Source of the DNA: Phellopilus nigrolimitatus
Lineage: Eukaryota > Basidiomycota > Agaricomycetes > Hymenochaetales > Hymenochaetaceae
Length of the DNA: 64,000 nucleotides
Direction: 5' to 3'
Assembly (NCBI GenBank): GCA_021029095.1
Contig: JAJOHG010000006.1
Location: 434,001-498,000 of the forward strand
The notes under the pieces are model-generated. The model was not told where the DNA came from. It made no database searches and was given only the letters and a program-made list of their open reading frames with translations. Shown piece after piece: positions 60,323 to 64,000 of this stretch. Each line of letters starts with the position of its first letter. The stretch's first letter is position 1. The position numbers and the translations under genes are program-made.

Positions 60323-61742
60323 ATGTCGTCGTCGACAGCAGCAGCGCCGTCGCCGAAGGTCTCCTTCACCGTGCGCCGCCCGACGCCTGTATCGCGTCAG
60401 GGTTCTTCCGGCATCGACTCCGATGCAGAGGGCACGTTCAAGGTTCCCGCGTTGCCCCGGCACCTCACCTCAAGCGGGCGCTCGACGCCCGCGAGCCCGC
60501 TCGCCAACGGCAGCTCTCAGTCCCAGTCCAAATACAAATCAAGGCCAGCGCGCAGGCCTGAGGCCACGGAGCGCGACTCGAGCGACGAGGAGGAGGAGAC
60601 CGTCGACGAGATTGTCACGGGCTTCGACCAGTTCGGCGTCCAGCGGTGCGTCTTCTTTGTCTTTCTCTCGCGCAGCCCAGTCTTCAACTCACCGCAGCCT
60701 CATTTTCCTCTGACACAGACTCGTAGAGAAACCGAAGCCTGCGGGTCCGCTCGTCATTCCTGCGCTCGCGAACCGCGACTGGCGCGCGGCCGCACGCAAG
60801 CGCAAAGCGGGCGAGATTTACGTCCCGCCCGGAGCCGCGGCACAGACGGGTGCGGATGGCAGTGTCGGCGGCCTCGGTACGAAGGACGCGATCAACGCTG
60901 GCCCACAGGTCGCCGGGCTTGTGCGGATGGAGAAGAAATTGCGGATGGACGTGGACGATGCAGAGGCGGACGGCTCGCTCGTCCAGTCGTCCATCAAAAA
61001 AGAGACCGTCGAAGAAGTGCGGCAAGAAACAGACGATGAGCGCGCTATGCGTGCCCTTGTCGCAGGGGTGAGCGGCGAGTCCGACGCCGACGGGGAGCTC
61101 ACAATCGACGCCATTCCTCTAGGCGCGGACGAGTGGGAGGCGCGGCCCGCGGACGAGACGGACGCCTACCGGCGGGACATTGTGACGCGGCCGGACCTGC
61201 CGTCTCTGGAGGACTACGAGAGGGTGCCCGTTGAGCAGTTCGGGCAAGCGCTGTTGCGCGGGATGGGGTGGAAGCCGGGGCAGGCGGCGTCGCGCACGCG
61301 CACAGGGCTCGTCGAGCCGTACCTGCCCGCGGCGCGCCCCGCTCTCCTGGGCATTGGCGCGAAGGAACGTGAGGCTGTGGATGACGGGTCGAAGATGAAG
61401 AAGGCGGCGCGCCCGGAGAGACGTTACGTTCCTGTGGTGAAGAAGGAGCGTGAGGGAAGCGGGAAGAAGTCGGGGGCATCTTCGCGGCGGACGTCGAGGT
61501 CCCCGGAGCCTGAGCGGAAGAAAGACATGGACGAGAGGAGGGAGAGGGACGGAGATAGGGAGCGCGACATGGCTCGGGAGAAAGATAGAGACAAGTACAG
61601 GGACTATGAGAGGCGACGAGAACGCGAACCAGACCGGGATCGAAGGGATAGACGGTATGAGAGTGAGCGAGATAGACATAAGGACAGCGACAGGCGGCGA
61701 GATTATGATCGCAGTGACCGTGACCGCGACCGGCGTCGGTAG
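60323..61742 (+). CDS. SPP2: G-patch splicing factor SPP2/GPKOW
   Basis: Spp2 binds and activates the DEAH ATPase Prp2 for the first catalytic remodelling of the spliceosome. Two exons: 60323-60645 and 60719-61742 (448 aa). The N-terminus MSSSTAAAPSPKVSFTVRRP carries the family's Ser/Pro-rich KVSFT-V-R lead. LVIPALANRDWRAAARKRK is next, and the G-patch region VPVEQFGQALLRGMGWKPGQ lies near residue 275. The rest is a long Arg/Asp/Glu-rich RD-repeat tail (DRERD, DRDKYRDYERRRE, ending DRDRDRRR) like other splicing factors. The tail is longer than in yeast Spp2 and closer to metazoan GPKOW. Confidence 0.92.
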
Positions 61743-63297
61743 ATTATGTATTGTTAGGTGCGACTCCCTGTGCCTTCTTTACAAAATCATTAATGTCTCA
61801 TGAACGGCAGAGAAGACAGATCATATGTATGGATTTTTGATTTTTTTTCTTACTTTGCCATGCAATTCGATGTACTTCAAATCGCAGAGCCGGGAAGTGC
61901 GATGCCGACCGTCTCCGCCATAGTGACTATACATGTACTGCTTTCGTACATGGAAGGTTAGGAAAGGATCCTGAATCCTGAGAAGGAGTGAGTGTCCTTT
62001 GTTTCAATGTACAATCAATTTACTGTAATTCAAGAGGGACGAAGACGAGCCTCTCGCCAGCTCGAAATTCTCTTATGTCACGAGTAGCAATATGCGAGAC
62101 CTCGAGCATCGTGACTAGATCGACCACATTCACCTCGACAGGAGCAAAGACCTGATAAGGTTGTCTGTGAAAGGGTCTTGTGAAAAGAAATGGCAGAAGG
62201 AAGGACTGACCTTGCTTTCAAGTAGAAGCATAGTTTGGCGAATAACGCTGTGGAATGGGACCAGAAGCATATATCCAATGTATTGAACGAAGTCGCACGC
62301 AGCAAGTTGATCGTGGTCAATTTCGATGAGAAGGTATCTGCAGTTCTCGTGCTTTGGGAGAGCAAGTTCTTACTAGGTTATAAGCCCTTACATCTGGCAC
62401 GAGCTGGGTGGGTGCCTCGGACAGTAAGTGACAGAGTAACCTTGTCATTCACACTCAGGCGCATGGTGGATACGACATCCACGAAATTCATATAACAGTC
62501 CTCGAGGCTGAGGCCAAACTCCGAGACATTCTCCAGGCAGGATATAACTTGCCACCACGTCGTCGTCGGATCGCTCTGCCAGTCCAGGGCACCTCAATGA
62601 CTTCAGGTGTGCTGAGACAAAGGCGATTTCATTTTTTTTTTGTATTTGCTACTGATATCTTCGTCTTCATCCTTTAGTTCATGAAGGACGAAGTATATAA
62701 CGTGCTTTTAAATCTACGGGTACAGCAAAAAAAGATGCACCTGTGCGCATTTTTGTACAGTTTCGCCACGGTTAGCTCACGCACTGGAAGAAAACACATG
62801 TGGATCATTCTCGTTTGCATCCGAACAGAAATATGGAGAAGTTCTATGGGATCTGCGGTGTACGCCGTATATATTTCTTGGTTAGTCTTTTCCGTTATAA
62901 TAAGACGTACTTTGCTTTTGACTCTTGCGACTTGAAATTGCTCTGTGTTCAACCCGACGATCGCATAAATGTTAGACTATGGCATGGCCGCCACAGATGG
63001 TTGATTTGATCTGTGCTCTCGCCACAGCAAGAAACAAGGTGCTGATTGAATTTGGATTTCTGGATCCAACTCTTAACATTCAGCAATGCAAACCTTGTGG
63101 CACCCTTCCCCGGCCGCCACAGGGGTATGTTTTGAGCCTAGTCCGTAGCGCCTGACGGCGAGTCTACACCAACGACCTTCATTTGCAAGCCGCTATCTGC
63201 TCCTTTATACTCGTTCTCTTTGAACAGCTGCTACGATCCGTTCAATTATCGGGAGCCTTTCTTCTTAATCTGTACGGCTAGGAAAGTTCAAATAGCT
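61743..63297. other. 1.5-kb stretch with possible minus-strand exons
   Basis: No full gene could be built. On the minus strand three coding-like pieces occur in order: one around 62490-62610 (WWQVISCLENVSEFGLSLED), one at about 62325-62217 (FVQYIGYMLLVPFHSVIRQ) and one at about 62160-62033 that follows an acceptor and ends DIREFRAGERLVFVPLELQ then stop. They may be the 3' exons of an unidentified protein, with earlier exons not found up to 63.2 kb. The remaining sequence is AT-rich. Confidence 0.35.
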
Positions 63298-64000
63298 ATG
63301 CTAGGATTATCGACATCATCGAAGATACCCAATAGCCTTCCTCCGGAACTCTGGACGATTATAATACGATATGCCACGTCGCCCTCTCTCCCTCTTTCTC
63401 TGACACAGGAATACTCTCTGGCTGAGCATTGTTATCCGGTCGAGTCTCCCCACCCGGAATACGACGATCCACTGACTCCCGTGCACTATCACAGCACGAA
63501 CGAAATATCGTCCCGCTCTAATAAAGAAGCTTTCGTGAAGATAGAACCAAAGCTCATCATCGCACGCGTCTGTCGATCGTTCAGCCAAATCGTCTCCGAA
63601 TTTCTATATGAAACCATATACATATCCAGTTCTGAGGCGGCGCATCAGCTCGCGGAAACGCTCGAGTTCTCCACGATCTTCAAAAACCCGGGGAAATGGG
63701 CTCGACATGTTACGTTCATCGGGTCCAGATTTTCGCCTTCATCTAGTGCCGACTTTACCTCCGCAGCATTGCGCATCCTGGCACGCACGCCGAATCTCAT
63801 TTCTTTTCGCATCTCGTGGAGCGGTAACGAGCACACATTTCGCGAGCACGAGGAACGCATTATTGAATCTGTCCCTACTGCTTGCTTACGCCACTTTGAG
63901 TGGCGTAACGCAAGCGAAGGGTTCGTGTGCCAGCCACAGCATGCATTTTACCAGCTTCTGCGTCGCACGCGATTGACGCTGCGCGTCCTCAAACTCAGTG
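63298..64000 (+). CDS. F-box-like protein, N-terminal part (runs off the window)
   Basis: An uninterrupted frame of 234 codons runs from ATG 63298 to the edge. SLPPELWTIIIRYATSPSLP near the start matches the L-P-x-E-[LI] core of F-box domains in the very large basidiomycete F-box family, and IARVCRSFSQIVSEFLYETIYIS is the second typical element in these proteins. Downstream blocks (WARHVTFIGSRF, LARTPNLISFRISW, LRHFEWRNAS) look like irregular leucine-rich repeats. Such proteins usually act as adaptors for SCF ubiquitin ligases, and partners are unknown. It is incomplete, lacking a stop codon here. Confidence 0.7.
   Translation, partial: MLGLSTSSKIPNSLPPELWTIIIRYATSPSLPLSLTQEYSLAEHCYPVESPHPEYDDPLTPVHYHSTNEISSRSNKEAFVKIEPKLIIARVCRSFSQIVSEFLYETIYISSSEAAHQLAETLEFSTIFKNPGKWARHVTFIGSRFSPSSSADFTSAALRILARTPNLISFRISWSGNEHTFREHEERIIESVPTACLRHFEWRNASEGFVCQPQHAFYQLLRRTRLTLRVLKLS

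Overview
This window looks like nuclear DNA of a filamentous basidiomycete, most likely an Agaricomycete. Genes are dense, nearly all split by many short (about 45-70 nt) GT-AG introns, lie on both strands, and include families typical of mushrooms. Most gene models below were built by hand: exons were joined so that each splice keeps a conserved protein in frame, and coding lengths were checked to be multiples of three. Splice positions may be off by a base here and there.

Layout. 0-1 kb: decayed 3' end of a regulator-like gene. 1.4-1.6 kb: U2 snRNA (minus), back to back with AFG2, an AAA ATPase (1.75-4.8 kb). 5.1-6.5 kb: AP endonuclease. 7.6-17 kb: HxxxDG acyltransferase, sugar-type MFS transporter, nicotinate phosphoribosyltransferase (minus) and a Baeyer-Villiger-type flavin monooxygenase broken by two single-base shifts. 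17.7-20.5 kb: an unknown repeat-bearing protein (minus) facing a degenerate DEAD-box-like protein. 20.9-24.2 kb: membrane GT2 glycosyltransferase (minus) with two compensating frame shifts. 24.2-28.5 kb: no gene resolved. 28.5-30.8 kb: KRE6/SKN1-type GH16 protein. 31.6-33.7 kb: FRG1 (minus) and RPL26 (plus), divergent. 34.35 kb: intron-bearing tRNA-Phe. 35-39 kb: UFD1 (minus) and CCT4 (plus), divergent. 39.1-40.8 kb: splicing factor SLT11/RBM22 (minus), divergent from the U6 snRNA gene. 41.7-42.6 kb: TRAPP subunit BET3. 45.2-46.9 kb: GID4. 49.2-51.3 kb: membrane-type casein kinase I. 52.1-57.5 kb: large JmjC protein (minus). 58.1-61.7 kb: HEI10/Zip3-like RING protein (minus), divergent from the G-patch splicing factor SPP2. 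63.3 kb to the edge: start of an F-box-like protein.

Themes. Two spliceosomal RNAs (U2, U6) and two spliceosome activation proteins (SLT11, SPP2) lie within 64 kb. Proteostasis genes also recur (AFG2, UFD1, CCT4, GID4). The acyltransferase-MFS-BVMO stretch could be a small metabolite-modifying neighbourhood, but no backbone synthase is visible. Several genes that are otherwise well conserved carry single-base frame shifts, some at homopolymers. These are either real decay or residual sequencing errors and need read-level checking. No clearly new system was found. The most unusual items are the pseudo-helicase, the U6 3' end, the dual-start AP endonuclease and the paired frame shifts.
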